A stretch of 64,000 bases of DNA. Source: Rhodobacter sp. (lineage in GTDB: Bacteria > Pseudomonadota > Alphaproteobacteria > Rhodobacterales > Rhodobacteraceae). The notes under the pieces are model-generated. The model was not told the DNA's origin and searched no databases. It was given only the letters and a program-made list of their open reading frames with translations. This document shows positions 27,055-35,736 of the stretch, piece by piece. Within the stretch, counting starts at the first letter, position 1; each line of letters opens with the position of its first letter. Position numbers and translations under genes: made by a program. Location: contig JADJAB010000018.1 of the NCBI GenBank assembly GCA_016704435.1, positions 33,941-97,940 of the forward strand. Reading direction: 5' to 3'.

Positions 27055-28711
27055 CGCGCGCCGCCTCGCCATAAAGCGCGTGCTTGAAAGGCTCCATCCC
27101 GACGCGCCTGAACGCCTGCAGGAAGGTTTCCTCGACCGACAGCCGCAAGCCCAGATAGGCCCGCAAGATACGCTCCACCGCGCCCGTCACCTGATCATAG
27201 GCAAAACCGGGACCAGTCTTGTCGCCGACCACCGCATCTTCGGTGCCGTCGCCGCCCAGGGTGATCTGGTAGTTCTCCACCCCGGCACGGTCCAGACCCA
27301 GGATGCCGATATGGCCGACATGATGGTGCCCGCAGGCGTTGATGCAGCCCGAGATCTTGATCTTCAGCGGCCCGACTTCTTCCTCCAGCCCGACCTCGCG
27401 CAGCCGCAGCGCGATTTCCTGCGCCACCGGGATCGAGCGGGCCGTGGCCAGCGCGCAGTAATCCATCCCCGGGCAGGCGATGATGTCGCTGACCAGGCCG
27501 ACATTCGCCGTCGCCAGCCCGGCCTGCATCAGTGCTGCATGCAGGGTGGGCAGGTCGGACTTGTGGACATGCGGCAGGATGACATTCTGCTCATGGCTGA
27601 TGCGGATTTCGTTGTGGCCATAACGTTCCGCAAGATCGGCGATCAGCCGCATCTGTTCGGCCGTGGCATCGCCGGGTGTCGTGCCATGCGCCTTCAGGCT
27701 GATGGTGACGATGGCATGGGCTGCGTCGCGGTGGGCGGCAAGGTTGGTGTCGGCCCAGGCACGGAAGGTCGGGTCGGCCTTGTGAAACGCGTCAAACGCC
27801 CCGACAGGCGCATCGCGCAAGACGGGTGCCGCAAAGGCCGCGCGGATGTCGTCCAACAGCCGCTGATCCGCCCCGCCGAACTGGCTGCGCAGCTCAGCAA
27901 ACCGCTCTTCGATCATCCGGGAAATCTCTGCCTTCCCAGTCTCATGCAGGGTGATCTTGATGCGTGCCTTGTACTTGTTGTCGCGCCGCCCCAGCGTGTT
28001 GTAGACGCTGAGAACCGCCTCGACATAGGGCAAGAGATCGGCCACCGGCAGGAACTCTCGCACCACCATCCCCACCATCGGCGTGCGGCCAAGCCCGCCG
28101 CCGACCAGAACGGTGAAGCCCGGCTCGCCAGCCGCATTCCGCACCATCCGCAGCCCGATGTCATGCGCTCCGGTCACCGCGCGGTCATTCGGCGCCCCGG
28201 TGATGGCGATCTTGAACTTGCGCGGCAGGAACTGGAATTCGGGGTGGTCGGTGGACCATTGGCGGAGGAGTTCGGCGTAAGGACGCGGGTCTTCGATCTC
28301 ATCCGCCGCAGCGCCGGCGAAATGATCTGCCGTGACGTTCCTCACGCAATTGCCGGAGGTCTGGATCGCGTGCATCCCCACATCGGCCAGAAGGCCCAGA
28401 ATGGCCGGCACATCGGGCAGATTCGGCCAGTTGAACTGGATGTTCTGCCGGGTGGTGAAATGGCCGTAGCCCTTGTCATGGGTCTCGGCGATATGGGCCA
28501 GCTGCCGCATCTGGCGCGGATTGATCGTGCCGTAAGGAATGGCGACACGCAGCATGTAGGCGTGCAGTTGCAGGTAAAGCCCGTTCATCAGGCGCAAGGG
28601 GCGGAACTCTTCCTCGGTCAAGCTGCCATCCAGCCGCCGCTCCACCTGGTCCGAGAACTGGGCCACGCGGGCGCGGACGAATGCGTCGTCGAAGTCGGTA
28701 TAGTCATACAT
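27044..28711 (-). CDS. cysI: Sulfite/nitrite reductase hemoprotein CysI
   Basis: 555 residues. It reduces sulfite to sulfide with six electrons using siroheme and [4Fe-4S]. Both half-repeats are visible: GHFTTRQNIQFNWPNL and TSGNCVRNVTADHFAG in the first, and HEQNVILPHVHKSDLP with CPGMDYCALATARSIPVAQE in the second. The cluster motif KISGCINACGHHHVGHIG lies near the C-terminus. MYDYTDFDDAFV at 28711 is the usual start in Rhodobacterales. The gene overlaps DUF2849 by eight bases. Siroheme is provided by the methyltransferase two genes upstream, electrons probably by the FNR downstream. Confidence 0.95.
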   Translation of the reverse strand: MYDYTDFDDAFVRARVAQFSDQVERRLDGSLTEEEFRPLRLMNGLYLQLHAYMLRVAIPYGTINPRQMRQLAHIAETHDKGYGHFTTRQNIQFNWPNLPDVPAILGLLADVGMHAIQTSGNCVRNVTADHFAGAAADEIEDPRPYAELLRQWSTDHPEFQFLPRKFKIAITGAPNDRAVTGAHDIGLRMVRNAAGEPGFTVLVGGGLGRTPMVGMVVREFLPVADLLPYVEAVLSVYNTLGRRDNKYKARIKITLHETGKAEISRMIEERFAELRSQFGGADQRLLDDIRAAFAAPVLRDAPVGAFDAFHKADPTFRAWADTNLAAHRDAAHAIVTISLKAHGTTPGDATAEQMRLIADLAERYGHNEIRISHEQNVILPHVHKSDLPTLHAALMQAGLATANVGLVSDIIACPGMDYCALATARSIPVAQEIALRLREVGLEEEVGPLKIKISGCINACGHHHVGHIGILGLDRAGVENYQITLGGDGTEDAVVGDKTGPGFAYDQVTGAVERILRAYLGLRLSVEETFLQAFRRVGMEPFKHALYGEAARDAA

Positions 28712-29012
28712 TGCGGTAGTCCGCCTGCTTGCCATGGGCATAGTTGGAGGGGCCACGGGTGCGGAACGCCTCGCGGAAATGGGTGGGCTCTGGGCCCTTC
28801 GGGCCGGGTCTTGCGTCCGCCAGATAGGCCCCGACGACGACCAGCTTCTGCGCATTGGCGTGCAGTAGCCGCATCTGGGCATGCGCCTCGTCCTCGATCA
28901 GCTCGGCCTCGTGGTGATGCGGGGTCCAGCGATCATCGGCGGCAAGGTAGACCACATCGCCCGCGCGCAGGGCATTGGCGGTGACGACCTTGGGGGTGAA
29001 TGCACGGCTCAT
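28704..29012 (-). CDS. DUF2849 protein
   Basis: 102 residues (FTPKVVTANALRAGDVVYLA, then WTPHHHEAELIEDEAHAQMR). DUF2849 occurs almost only just before sulfite reductase in alphaproteobacteria; its role is unknown. It overlaps the siroheme methyltransferase gene by four bases and cysI by eight, so translation of the three is coupled. Confidence 0.9.
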   Translation of the reverse strand: MSRAFTPKVVTANALRAGDVVYLAADDRWTPHHHEAELIEDEAHAQMRLLHANAQKLVVVGAYLADARPGPKGPEPTHFREAFRTRGPSNYAHGKQADYRNV

Positions 29013-29761
29013 GCTTGCGCCTCCTTCAGCGGGCCCAGGGCAGGGGCGGCCGCGCGTGGGGCAAGGCCGTATAGCAGGATGGCGGGGCCGGTGGCATCGG
29101 CCACGATGGCGGGCAGGGTGGCAAGTGAGGCGGCCAGAATGCGCTGATCGGCGCGGGAAGCGTTTTCAACCACGGTCACCGGCGTGGCCGGGTCGGCACC
29201 ATGCATCATCAGCCGGCCCTGCAGGAAACGTGCGGATTTCTTGCCCATGTAGATCGCGGCGACCTCGCCGCTGCGGGCCAGGCCCTTCCAGTCCTGCTCG
29301 GCAAAGCCCTCCATCACATGGCCCGTGAGGATTCGCAGACCTGCGTTCCGACCCCGCCGTGTCAGGCTTTGGCCGATGGCGGCAGCGGCCGCCGAGGCCG
29401 TTGTCAGCCCCGGCAGGACGGCAAACGCCAGCCCCGCAGCCTCCAGCGCTGCGATTTCCTCATCCAGCCGCCCGAAGACGCCGCAGTCGCCGCCCTTCAA
29501 CCGCACCACGCGGGCGCCGGTCCGCGCTTGCGCAACCAGAAGCGCATTGATCGCGGCTTGCGTGGTGGTCGGGCCGAACCCCTCCTTGCCGACATCGACG
29601 CGCCGCACATGGTCCGGGATCAGCGCCAGCACCTCGTCCCCGACCAGCCGGTCGTGCAGGACGACTTCGGCCTCTTGCAGGGCTCTGGCGGCACCCAAGG
29701 TCAGGTGATCGGCCGCACCGGGGCCGGCACCAACGAACAGAACGGGAGAGGGCAGGGTCAT
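29009..29761 (-). CDS. cobA: Uroporphyrinogen-III C-methyltransferase (SUMT)
   Basis: 250 residues. It adds two SAM-derived methyl groups to uroporphyrinogen III, giving precorrin-2 for siroheme. Motifs: VLFVGAGPGAADHLTLGAAR at the N-terminus, VVLHDRLV, VRLKGGDCGVFGRLDEEI with the Gly-rich loop, and IYMGKKSARFLQGRLM. It has only the methyltransferase domain, not the dehydrogenase/ferrochelatase part of CysG. The ATG at 29761 has AAAGG before it. Position in the operon points to siroheme for CysI. Confidence 0.93.
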   Translation of the reverse strand: MTLPSPVLFVGAGPGAADHLTLGAARALQEAEVVLHDRLVGDEVLALIPDHVRRVDVGKEGFGPTTTQAAINALLVAQARTGARVVRLKGGDCGVFGRLDEEIAALEAAGLAFAVLPGLTTASAAAAAIGQSLTRRGRNAGLRILTGHVMEGFAEQDWKGLARSGEVAAIYMGKKSARFLQGRLMMHGADPATPVTVVENASRADQRILAASLATLPAIVADATGPAILLYGLAPRAAAPALGPLKEAQA

Positions 29762-29783
29762 GGCAGGGCCTTTCGCTTGTGCG

Positions 29784-29810
29784 GAATATAGGACATTTTC
29801 CCGGATATTC
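29784..29810. promoter_or_regulatory. Putative Lrp-type operator between cobA and lrp
   Basis: GAATAT at 29784 and ATATTC at 29805 form an inverted repeat 15 bases apart in the 134-bp divergent gap, with AT-rich bases between. This fits Lrp/AsnC binding. It is inferred from symmetry and position. Confidence 0.4.
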
Positions 29811-29895
29811 GCCAGATACCCTTGCGGATAAGGACAAATGCTCCGATGCTGCGCCGAGCAGGAACAACGGTTCCGCAAATGAAGGATTTTCAGGA

Positions 29896-30357
29896 ATGGC
29901 CGCCGCGCTGGACGAACTCGACCGGAAAATTCTGTCCGAACTGCAAAAGGACGCCGAGCAATCGCTTGATGAAATTGCCCGCCGGGTGGGTTCGTCCAAG
30001 ACCCCGGTCTGGAACCGCATCCGCAAGATGAAAGACCAGGGCGTCATCACCCGCACCACCGCGATCCTCGACCCCGAGGCGCTGGGGCTGGAGGCCTGCT
30101 TCTTCGTGCTGATCCGCACTTCGGAGCACGAGGCCGAATGGCAGCGCAAGTTCCTGAAGGCCCTCAAGGAACGCCCCGAAGTGATGGAAGCGCACCGTCT
30201 GGCCGGCGACATCGATTATATCCTGAAGGTCCGGGTGAAGAACGCCCGCGCCTACGACACCTTCTACCAGGCGCTGATCTCGGAAGTGCGCATCTACAAC
30301 GTGACGGCCCTTCTGAGCATGGAAGAGATCAAGTCGACCACAACCCTTCCGCTCTGA
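29896..30357 (+). CDS. Lrp/AsnC-family regulator
   Basis: 153 residues. The DNA-binding part is LDELDRKILSELQKDAEQSL with DEIARRVGSSKTPVWNRIRK, and the C-terminal RAM domain runs through EACFFVLIRTSEHE, VMEAHRLAGDIDYILKVRVK and FYQALISEVRIYNVTALLSM. It is divergent from the siroheme/cys operon, a conserved arrangement in Rhodobacterales, so it probably controls that operon in response to a sulfur amino acid. The ligand is not known. Confidence 0.92.
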   Translation: MAAALDELDRKILSELQKDAEQSLDEIARRVGSSKTPVWNRIRKMKDQGVITRTTAILDPEALGLEACFFVLIRTSEHEAEWQRKFLKALKERPEVMEAHRLAGDIDYILKVRVKNARAYDTFYQALISEVRIYNVTALLSMEEIKSTTTLPL

Positions 30358-30370
30358 CCCCGAGCGGCGC

Positions 30371-30399
30371 AGCAATTGCGCGGCTTGCGCCGCAAGTCC
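30371..30399 (+). terminator. Terminator-like T repeat downstream of lrp
   Basis: GCAATTGCGCGGC-TTGC-GCCGCAAGTCC starts 15 bases after the lrp stop. The stem TTGCG(C)GGC/GCCGCAA is followed by TCCTTCTTCT. It is the plus-strand member of the T repeat family. Confidence 0.55.
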
Positions 30400-30451
30400 T
30401 TCTTCTCGGCTCTGGCGTGCCGCCAACCGCCTCGGGCGTTGCCTCCGGCGG

Positions 30452-30474
30452 GAGTACTTCGACCAAGATGAAGT
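30452..30474 (-). repeat. R box copy 5
   Basis: On the minus strand: CTTCATCTTGG-TCG-AAGTACTCC followed by CGCCGGAGGC, the same tail as copy 1. It lies between the convergent lrp and P450 genes. Confidence 0.65.
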
Positions 30475-30490
30475 CCGAAACCCTTTGTCC

Positions 30491-30539
30491 TGGCTGATGC
30501 ATCCCGGGGAGTTTGAGGGGCGGCGCCCCTCATCAGCCA
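30491..30539. terminator. Nested inverted repeat between lrp and P450
   Basis: TGGCTGATG and CATCAGCCA flank a second hairpin GAGGGGC-GGC-GCCCCTC. The structure can fold on either strand and probably stops transcription from both convergent genes. Confidence 0.5.
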
Positions 30540-30574
30540 CGTCTGGATGCGGGTGCCACCGGCGGGGAACAAAA

Positions 30575-30607
30575 GACGCCTTGCGGCGGTAGCCGCGCAA
30601 TTGCTTC
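30575..30607 (-). terminator. Terminator-like T repeat at the 3' end of the P450 gene
   Basis: On the minus strand GAAGCAATTGCGCGGC-TACC-GCCGCAAGGCGTC overlaps the P450 stop codon. It is the third T repeat copy. Confidence 0.55.
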
Positions 30608-31787
30608 ACCGCGCGACCATCAGGCGGCCGACGCCGTGGAAATGATAGACGTCGGCATAGGTGGGCGGTTCGCTCAGGCGCAGGCCGGGACAGCGCTGGA
30701 ACAGGATCGGCAAGGCGATCTGCAGTTCCAGCCGTGCCAGCGGCGCACCGACGCAAAAGTGCAGTCCGGCGCCGAACGTCGCCAGCGGCATTGCCGGGCG
30801 CTCGGGGCGGAAGGTCGCGGGCCTTTCCCATTGGCCGGGATCGCGGTTGGCTGCGGCCAGCAACAGCCCCACCCTGTCGCCGCGACGAAAACTCTGGCCC
30901 ATCACCTCGACGTCCTCATAGGCCCAGCGCGTGAACATGTGCAGCGCCGGGTCGAAGCGCAGGATCTCTTCCACCGTCCGCTCTATCTGCGCGATCCCCA
31001 GCGCTTCGGGCGGTGTTCGATGCTCCAGCAGCGCCTTCACGCCATTGCCGAACGTATGCACTGTCGCCTCGTGCCCGGCGTTCAGGAGCAGGATACAGGT
31101 CGAGATCAGTTCATCGCTCGACAGGCGCTCGCCTTTCTCCTCGGCGGCGATCAGGTGGGTGATCAGGTCATCCGCCGGCCGCGCCCGCCGCTCTTCGACA
31201 TAGCCGCGCAGGAAGGCCGCGAAAGCCAGCGCGGCGGCCGCGGCGCGGTCTTCGGTCTCGCGCGTGCGGTTGGCCATGTACATGCCGACCATGGCGTTCG
31301 ACCAGCGCAGGAGATCGGGCGCCATCTCCTCGGGCACGCCTAGAAGGCGGGCGATGATGCGTACTGGCAGCGGGGCGGCAAAGGCGGCCAGCAGGTCGAA
31401 CGGGCCGTCAGGAAACCCCGCCGCCAGATCTTCGGCCAGGACTGCGATCTCGGGCGCCAGCGCCGCGATCCGGCGCGAGGTGAAGGCGCGCAGAACCAGG
31501 CTGCGAAGGCGGGTATGGCGGGGCGGCTCCAGCTCCAGCATGGAATGCGCCTCGATGGCATGGAAGGGCGCCAGATGCGCCGGCAGTTCGGGCGCCAGTT
31601 CGGCCGGCACCTCGCGGCCGAAGCGGCGGTCGCGGAAGATCGCGTTCACGGCGGCAAAGCTGCCGGTGCAGGTCAGCCCGTAGTCGCGCCAATGGAAGAA
31701 TGGCCCGGCCTTGCGGACACGTTCGTAGAACGGATAGGGGTTCTGGACGAAGCCCGGATCGGTCGGCGATTGCGACAGACCCTTCAC
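30606..31787 (-). CDS. Cytochrome P450
   Basis: 393 residues, soluble bacterial type. Visible: SMLELEPPRHTRLRSLVLRA, I-helix LLNAGHEATVHTFGN, the ExxR motif in VEEILRFDPALHMFTRWA, and the heme loop ATFGAGLHFCVGAPLARLE with the proximal ligand Cys345. The start is the GTG at 31787: GGAGGG lies upstream, and GTGA overlaps the stop of the EamA gene. No redox partner gene is adjacent. The substrate cannot be read from the sequence. Confidence 0.92.
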   Translation of the reverse strand: MKGLSQSPTDPGFVQNPYPFYERVRKAGPFFHWRDYGLTCTGSFAAVNAIFRDRRFGREVPAELAPELPAHLAPFHAIEAHSMLELEPPRHTRLRSLVLRAFTSRRIAALAPEIAVLAEDLAAGFPDGPFDLLAAFAAPLPVRIIARLLGVPEEMAPDLLRWSNAMVGMYMANRTRETEDRAAAAALAFAAFLRGYVEERRARPADDLITHLIAAEEKGERLSSDELISTCILLLNAGHEATVHTFGNGVKALLEHRTPPEALGIAQIERTVEEILRFDPALHMFTRWAYEDVEVMGQSFRRGDRVGLLLAAANRDPGQWERPATFRPERPAMPLATFGAGLHFCVGAPLARLELQIALPILFQRCPGLRLSEPPTYADVYHFHGVGRLMVAR

Positions 31788-32736
31788 CTGCGCCCTCCGA
31801 AGGGCAGCGGCAGGATGCCTTGCGCCACCAGCACGCCCAGGCCCACCACCGTTGCCGCCAGCGCCTGCGACCAGTCCCATGCCTGGCCCAGAGCGAACAG
31901 GATCAGCATCACGTAGAAGGGTGCGGCATTGATATGCAGCGCCGACAGGCCGATCCCCAGCCGCTCGACCGACATGATCCACATCACCTGGCTGACCCCC
32001 AGCGCGCCGACGCTGAGCAGCAGCATTGCCCCCACCTCGGCCCAGCCCCAGCCGGCAAATTGCGGCGCCGGGCCGCCCAGGCCCCATTGCAGCCCCGAAG
32101 CCGCCAGCACGGCCACCGCTGCCCCCGTCAGCGTCACCGCCGTGCGGCCCAGCGGCGTCTCGCGCGGAAAGGCCGTGACCGTCAGCCGCGACCCCAGGGC
32201 AAAGGCCACGACCGAGGCAAAGCACAAAAGCGCCCCGAGCCCCAGATTCATCCCGCCCGCGCCAAGGTCCAGCGCCATCACTCCTCCCGCCAACGAGAGC
32301 AACAGCCCGAGGATCAGCGCCAGCGTCAGCCTGCGCCCGTCCAGCATCACCTCAAGCGTGATGCCGACAACCGGCAAGGTCGAAGCGATCACCGCCGCCG
32401 TCACCGCCCCGCCGCGCGCCTGTCCCAGGATCAGGAACCAGGCCCCCAGCCCGATCAGGCTGCCGACCGCGATGCCCCTGGGCCAGTTCACGGCTTGCAG
32501 CGGTGCAATCCCCTCGCGCAGCACCCAGAATGGTACCAGCGCGCCAGCGGCCAGCGCCATGCGCAGCGCGGCCAGCTGGTCGCCAGGCAGAAGCGGGATC
32601 AGCCGGTCCGCCGCCGGCAGCCCCGACGCCCAGATCAACATCGAGATCATGCAGATCAGATTGGCCGCCAGCAGGCCGTTGGCGGGGCGCGCGGGCAGGG
32701 GGGCAGCGGCGGCAGGGGGGTGGAAGACAGGCTCAT
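31784..32736 (-). CDS. EamA/DMT-family transporter, N-terminal frameshift
   Basis: About 317 residues with ten predicted membrane segments and two EamA repeats (MISMLIWASGLPAADRLIPL; VGSLIGLGAWFLILGQARGG; LLSVGALGVSQVMWIMSVER). These carriers export or import metabolites; the substrate is unknown. The conserved frame has no good start. An ATG at 32736 with AGGAAGG upstream is in another frame and joins the protein (MSLSST, then PPAAAAPLP) if one base is added in a six-G run at 32715-32720. This looks like a homopolymer error. It overlaps the P450 gene by four bases. Confidence 0.82.
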
Positions 32737-32812
32737 CCCGCCTTCCTGCCCCACCAGACCCGTCCGGTCTGGCCCAGCCGCGACACCCCAAGGTCGCCGG
32801 GGGGCCGGGGAC

Positions 32813-33553
32813 TCAGGCCGACAGTGCCGCGATGATGGCGCCGAAATCGACGGCCTTCAGGCTGGCACCGCCCACCAGCGCACCATCGACATGCGCCACG
32901 GCAAAGATCTCGGCCGCGTTCGAGGGCTTGACCGAGCCGCCGTACAGAAGCCGCATCCCCGCAGCCTCGGCCCCGAACCTGCGTGTCAGCGTGGCGCGAA
33001 TGGCTGCATGAACCTCGGCAATCTCGCCCAGGGTCGGCGTCCGGCCGGTGCCGATGGCCCAGACCGGCTCATAGGCGATGACGCAATTCTCCGCACTCGC
33101 CTCTTCGGGCACCGATCCGGCCAGTTGCGCCCGCACGACGTCCAGCGTCTTGCCGGCGTCGCGCTGCGCCTCGGTCTCGCCAACGCAGATCACTGCAACC
33201 AGCCCCGCGCCCCAGGCCGCTTGCGCCTTTGCTGCAACCAGCGCATCGGCTTCGCCATGGTCTGCGCGACGTTCGGAATGACCCAGGATCACATGGCTGG
33301 CCCCGGCATCGGCCAGCATCGCGGCCGAGATGTCGCCGGTATGGGCGCCGGCCGCCTTCGGGTGGCAATCCTGCCCGCCCACCTTCAGGGCGCTTCCCTT
33401 GGCGGTCCAGGCCATCTGCGCGATCAGGGTCGCCGGCGGGCACAGAAGCACCTCGCAGCCCGGCGCCGGATGCGCTGCCAGCAACGCCTTCACCTCGGCC
33501 AGCGCGGCCGCCGTGCCGTTCATCTTCCAGTTTCCGGCCGCCAGTTTGCGCAT
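32813..33553 (-). CDS. tpiA: Triosephosphate isomerase
   Basis: 246 residues. It interconverts dihydroxyacetone phosphate and glyceraldehyde-3-phosphate. N-terminal KLAAGNWKMNG carries the catalytic Lys, ASHVILGHSERR the electrophilic His, AYEPVWAIGTGRTP the catalytic Glu and loop 6, and YGGSVKPSNA plus GALVGGASL bind phosphate. GGGAGGA lies before the ATG at 33553. Length is normal. Confidence 0.97.
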   Translation of the reverse strand: MRKLAAGNWKMNGTAAALAEVKALLAAHPAPGCEVLLCPPATLIAQMAWTAKGSALKVGGQDCHPKAAGAHTGDISAAMLADAGASHVILGHSERRADHGEADALVAAKAQAAWGAGLVAVICVGETEAQRDAGKTLDVVRAQLAGSVPEEASAENCVIAYEPVWAIGTGRTPTLGEIAEVHAAIRATLTRRFGAEAAGMRLLYGGSVKPSNAAEIFAVAHVDGALVGGASLKAVDFGAIIAALSA

Positions 33554-33621
33554 CGCACGTCCTCCCAAGCTGCCAGCGAATGCCTAGCGCGACCGGGCGC
33601 CGGGAAAAAGCCCGAAAGCCC

Positions 33622-33686
33622 CTTCATCTTGGCCGAAATACTCTCGGGGGGTGAGGGCGCCAGCCCGAAGGGGGCAGACAGCCCCC
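33622..33686 (+). repeat. R box copy 6 with GC hairpin
   Basis: CTTCATCTTGG-CCG-AAATACTCT at 33622-33644, then GGGGGC-AGACA-GCCCCC at 33670-33686. It lies between the Fe-S assembly gene (stop at 33702, minus) and the tpiA start. Confidence 0.65.
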
Positions 33687-33701
33687 TGCGGCGCCTGCCG
33701 G

Positions 33702-34073
33702 TCAGGCGGCATCCTGGCCGTCGGGCGCGCCCTTGAACTTGATCGATTCGCCGCAGCCGCAGGCCTCGGACACGTTCGGATTGCGGAAGGTGAACTTCTG
33801 TTCCAAGAGACCGGTCTCGAAGTCGATCTCTGTGCCGATCAGGAACATCTGTGCCATCGGCGCGATCATCACCCGCGCGCCGTCCTGCTCCACCACCTCG
33901 TCCAGCGGGTTCACCTCGGCCACATAGTCCATGGTGTATTCCATGCCGGCGCAGCCGCCCTTCTTCACGCCGATGCGCAGACCCTCACGACCGTCACGCG
34001 CCATCAGGCGCGCGATCTGCGCCACGGCGGCGGGGGTCAGGGTCACGGCGGCCTTGCCGGGAATGCCGAACAT
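33702..34073 (-). CDS. Iron-sulfur cluster assembly protein, IscA/SufA/ErpA (HesB) family
   Basis: 123 residues. The A-type carrier signature is visible: VTLTPAAVAQIARLMARDG, LRIGVKKGGCAGMEYTMDYV with the first Cys, and the C-terminal NPNVSEACGCGESIKF with the Cys-Gly-Cys pair. These three cysteines hold and pass on Fe-S clusters. Alphaproteobacterial sets often include SufA, and a SufT-like gene is 1.2 kb away, so a SUF role is likely. Confidence 0.93.
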   Translation of the reverse strand: MFGIPGKAAVTLTPAAVAQIARLMARDGREGLRIGVKKGGCAGMEYTMDYVAEVNPLDEVVEQDGARVMIAPMAQMFLIGTEIDFETGLLEQKFTFRNPNVSEACGCGESIKFKGAPDGQDAA

Positions 34074-34125
34074 CTGGGGGCGCTCCTTTTGCTGACAAAA
34101 AAGGTAGTCAATCCCGTGGCGGTCT

Positions 34126-34907
34126 TCAAGGGCTGACGCGCTGTCGCCGGGCCAGGAGCCGCTCCACCGCTTTCAGCGCGCGGCGGATCGGGGCGTCGGC
34201 CCGCGCCTCGGCATGGCAGACCAGCCATTCCTCATGCGCGATCTCGGCGATCGGGCCCGACAACCGACCACGGTCCCTCCATCCCGGCACAGACCGGCAT
34301 ACGATCCGCCCAGCCCCGCCAGCGCCAGTCACCCAGCAACATCGAGTTGACCTCGGTGAGGATCTCCCCCGCGCGATGGCCACGCACCCAGCGATCCGCC
34401 GGAGCCACGGCCAGCGCCTCGGACAGGGCGATGAAACCCGGCGGGGCTTCCGGCCGGCCGAAGACGGCATAGTCCAGCCGCGTCGAGGTCCGCCTGGCTG
34501 CCAGCCAGGGCTGATCGGGACGCTGCGCGCGGATGCCGATGTCGGCCGGCCGCGCGATGTCGAGCCGGCATTCGCCCCAGGAACTGGCACCCAGGGTCGC
34601 CCGGCGTCCAGACCTGCCAGGCCAGATAGCGCCCCCAGCCTGGGGATCCGCACCTGGGCGCTACCGTCCCCGGCGGCAAGCCGGGCGCAACGGCGCAACG
34701 GGGCCGCCTGGCCAGAAGCGCCCGGCCATCGCGGTCAGCGCAAACCGTGACGCCCCCGCTGGAACAGATCCGACCGGTGGCGCGCTCCAGTCCGGACATC
34801 CGCGCGACAGGTAGGGCCACACCGGCCGCCGCCGCCCCCTGCAACCCGCCGGCCTCGACCACGGCAAGGAACAACGAGAGGTCGTCGAGGCCGATCTTCC
34901 GTTTCAT
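34126..34907 (-). pseudogene. LysR-family regulator, multiply frameshifted
   Basis: Parts of a LysR regulator appear in three frames: MKRKIGLDDLSLFLAVVEAG from 34907, then GRALLA, and at the end AEIAHEEWLVCHAEARADAP with IRRALKAVERLLARR. The central effector domain (RLDIARPADIGIRAQ-like, DYAVFGRPEAPPGFIAL-like) is readable only by changing frame again. The recognition helix is also poorly conserved. At least three shifts are needed, more than in the other frameshifted genes here, so this is probably a true pseudogene. Confidence 0.7.
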
Positions 34908-35003
34908 TCTTGAAAACCAGGTTTCAGGGTCGGGCGTTTCAGGCGGCAAGAATGCCAAGCAATATGACGATGCGCTTGCGGAAATGAAAAGGAAAGCCCT
35001 GTC

Positions 35004-35246
35004 ATGAACAGCTCTCGGTCACAGCTTTCGCCGCTGCTTTCCAGCAGTATCGATGCCGAACGCGCCCGCTTTGCCGCAGCCGTCCATAGCCACCGGCGGC
35101 ACCGCTGCCAACGCCGCTGGCTTCGCCTGCGGGTCTGGCTTTTCGGTCGAAAGAAGAACAGACGCCCCGGTGCTGCAGCAAAGCCGGGGTCAGGCAAAGG
35201 TCCTGCCACGACGGCAGCGACGGGATGCCGCGTCCGGCCTACATGA
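35004..35246 (+). CDS. Small hypothetical protein, Arg-rich
   Basis: 80 residues (MNSSRSQLSPLLSSSIDAER, then a basic stretch RRHRCQRRWLRLRVWLFGRK). AAGGAAAG lies seven bases before the ATG, the main support for translation. No family is recognised. It is divergent from the LysR pseudogene and overlaps the end of the SufT gene by eight bases. It could be spurious. Confidence 0.35.
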   Translation: MNSSRSQLSPLLSSSIDAERARFAAAVHSHRRHRCQRRWLRLRVWLFGRKKNRRPGAAAKPGSGKGPATTAATGCRVRPT

Positions 35247-35592
35247 AGCCCAGTTCCAGCCGCGCCTCGTCGGACATCATGTCCATGCCCCAGGGCGGAT
35301 CGAAGGTCATGTGGACATCGACCTCTTTCACGCCGGCCAGCGGCTCTACCGCATCGGCCACCCAGCCCGGCATCTCGCCCGCCACCGGGCAGCCGGGCGC
35401 CGTCAGCGTCATCGTGATGTCGACCGCGTTCTCGGGGCTGATCTTGATCGTGTAGATCAGGCCGAGGTCATAGATGTTCACCGGGATCTCCGGGTCGAAC
35501 ACGCTGCGGCAGGCCTCTACCACGTTGTCGTAAAGCGGATGATCGGTGCTGGAGGGGCGGATCAGCGGGGCGCCCTCGACTTTGTCCTGCAT
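35239..35592 (-). CDS. SufT-like Fe-S assembly protein (DUF59/MIP18 family)
   Basis: 117 residues: VEACRSVFDPEIPVNIYDLG, LIYTIKISPENAVDITMTLT, APGCPVAGEMPGWVADAV with the conserved Cys, and VDVHMTFDPPWGMDMMSDEA. This matches SufT (PaaD-like) proteins involved in Fe-S maturation. The ATG at 35592 is preferred because the family starts there. An IscA/SufA-type gene is nearby. Confidence 0.9.
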   Translation of the reverse strand: MQDKVEGAPLIRPSSTDHPLYDNVVEACRSVFDPEIPVNIYDLGLIYTIKISPENAVDITMTLTAPGCPVAGEMPGWVADAVEPLAGVKEVDVHMTFDPPWGMDMMSDEARLELGFM

Positions 35593-35686
35593 GATGACGT
35601 GTCCTGCGCGGTCGGGTTGTTGAGCGATTATATAGGGATTTGTCCCGCCAAGGTCCAGAGCCACCATCCCGCGCGTGAAACGACAA

Positions 35687-35706
35687 CGGGGCCCCGCAGG
35701 GCCCCG
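35687..35706 (-). terminator. Terminator of ssb
   Basis: CGGGGCCC-CGCA-GGGCCCCG, an eight-pair stem 30 bases past the ssb stop, followed on the minus strand by TTGTCGTTTC. Confidence 0.65.
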
Positions 35707-35736
35707 GATGCGGGTGTCGCCCGAAGGCGGCCGCGA

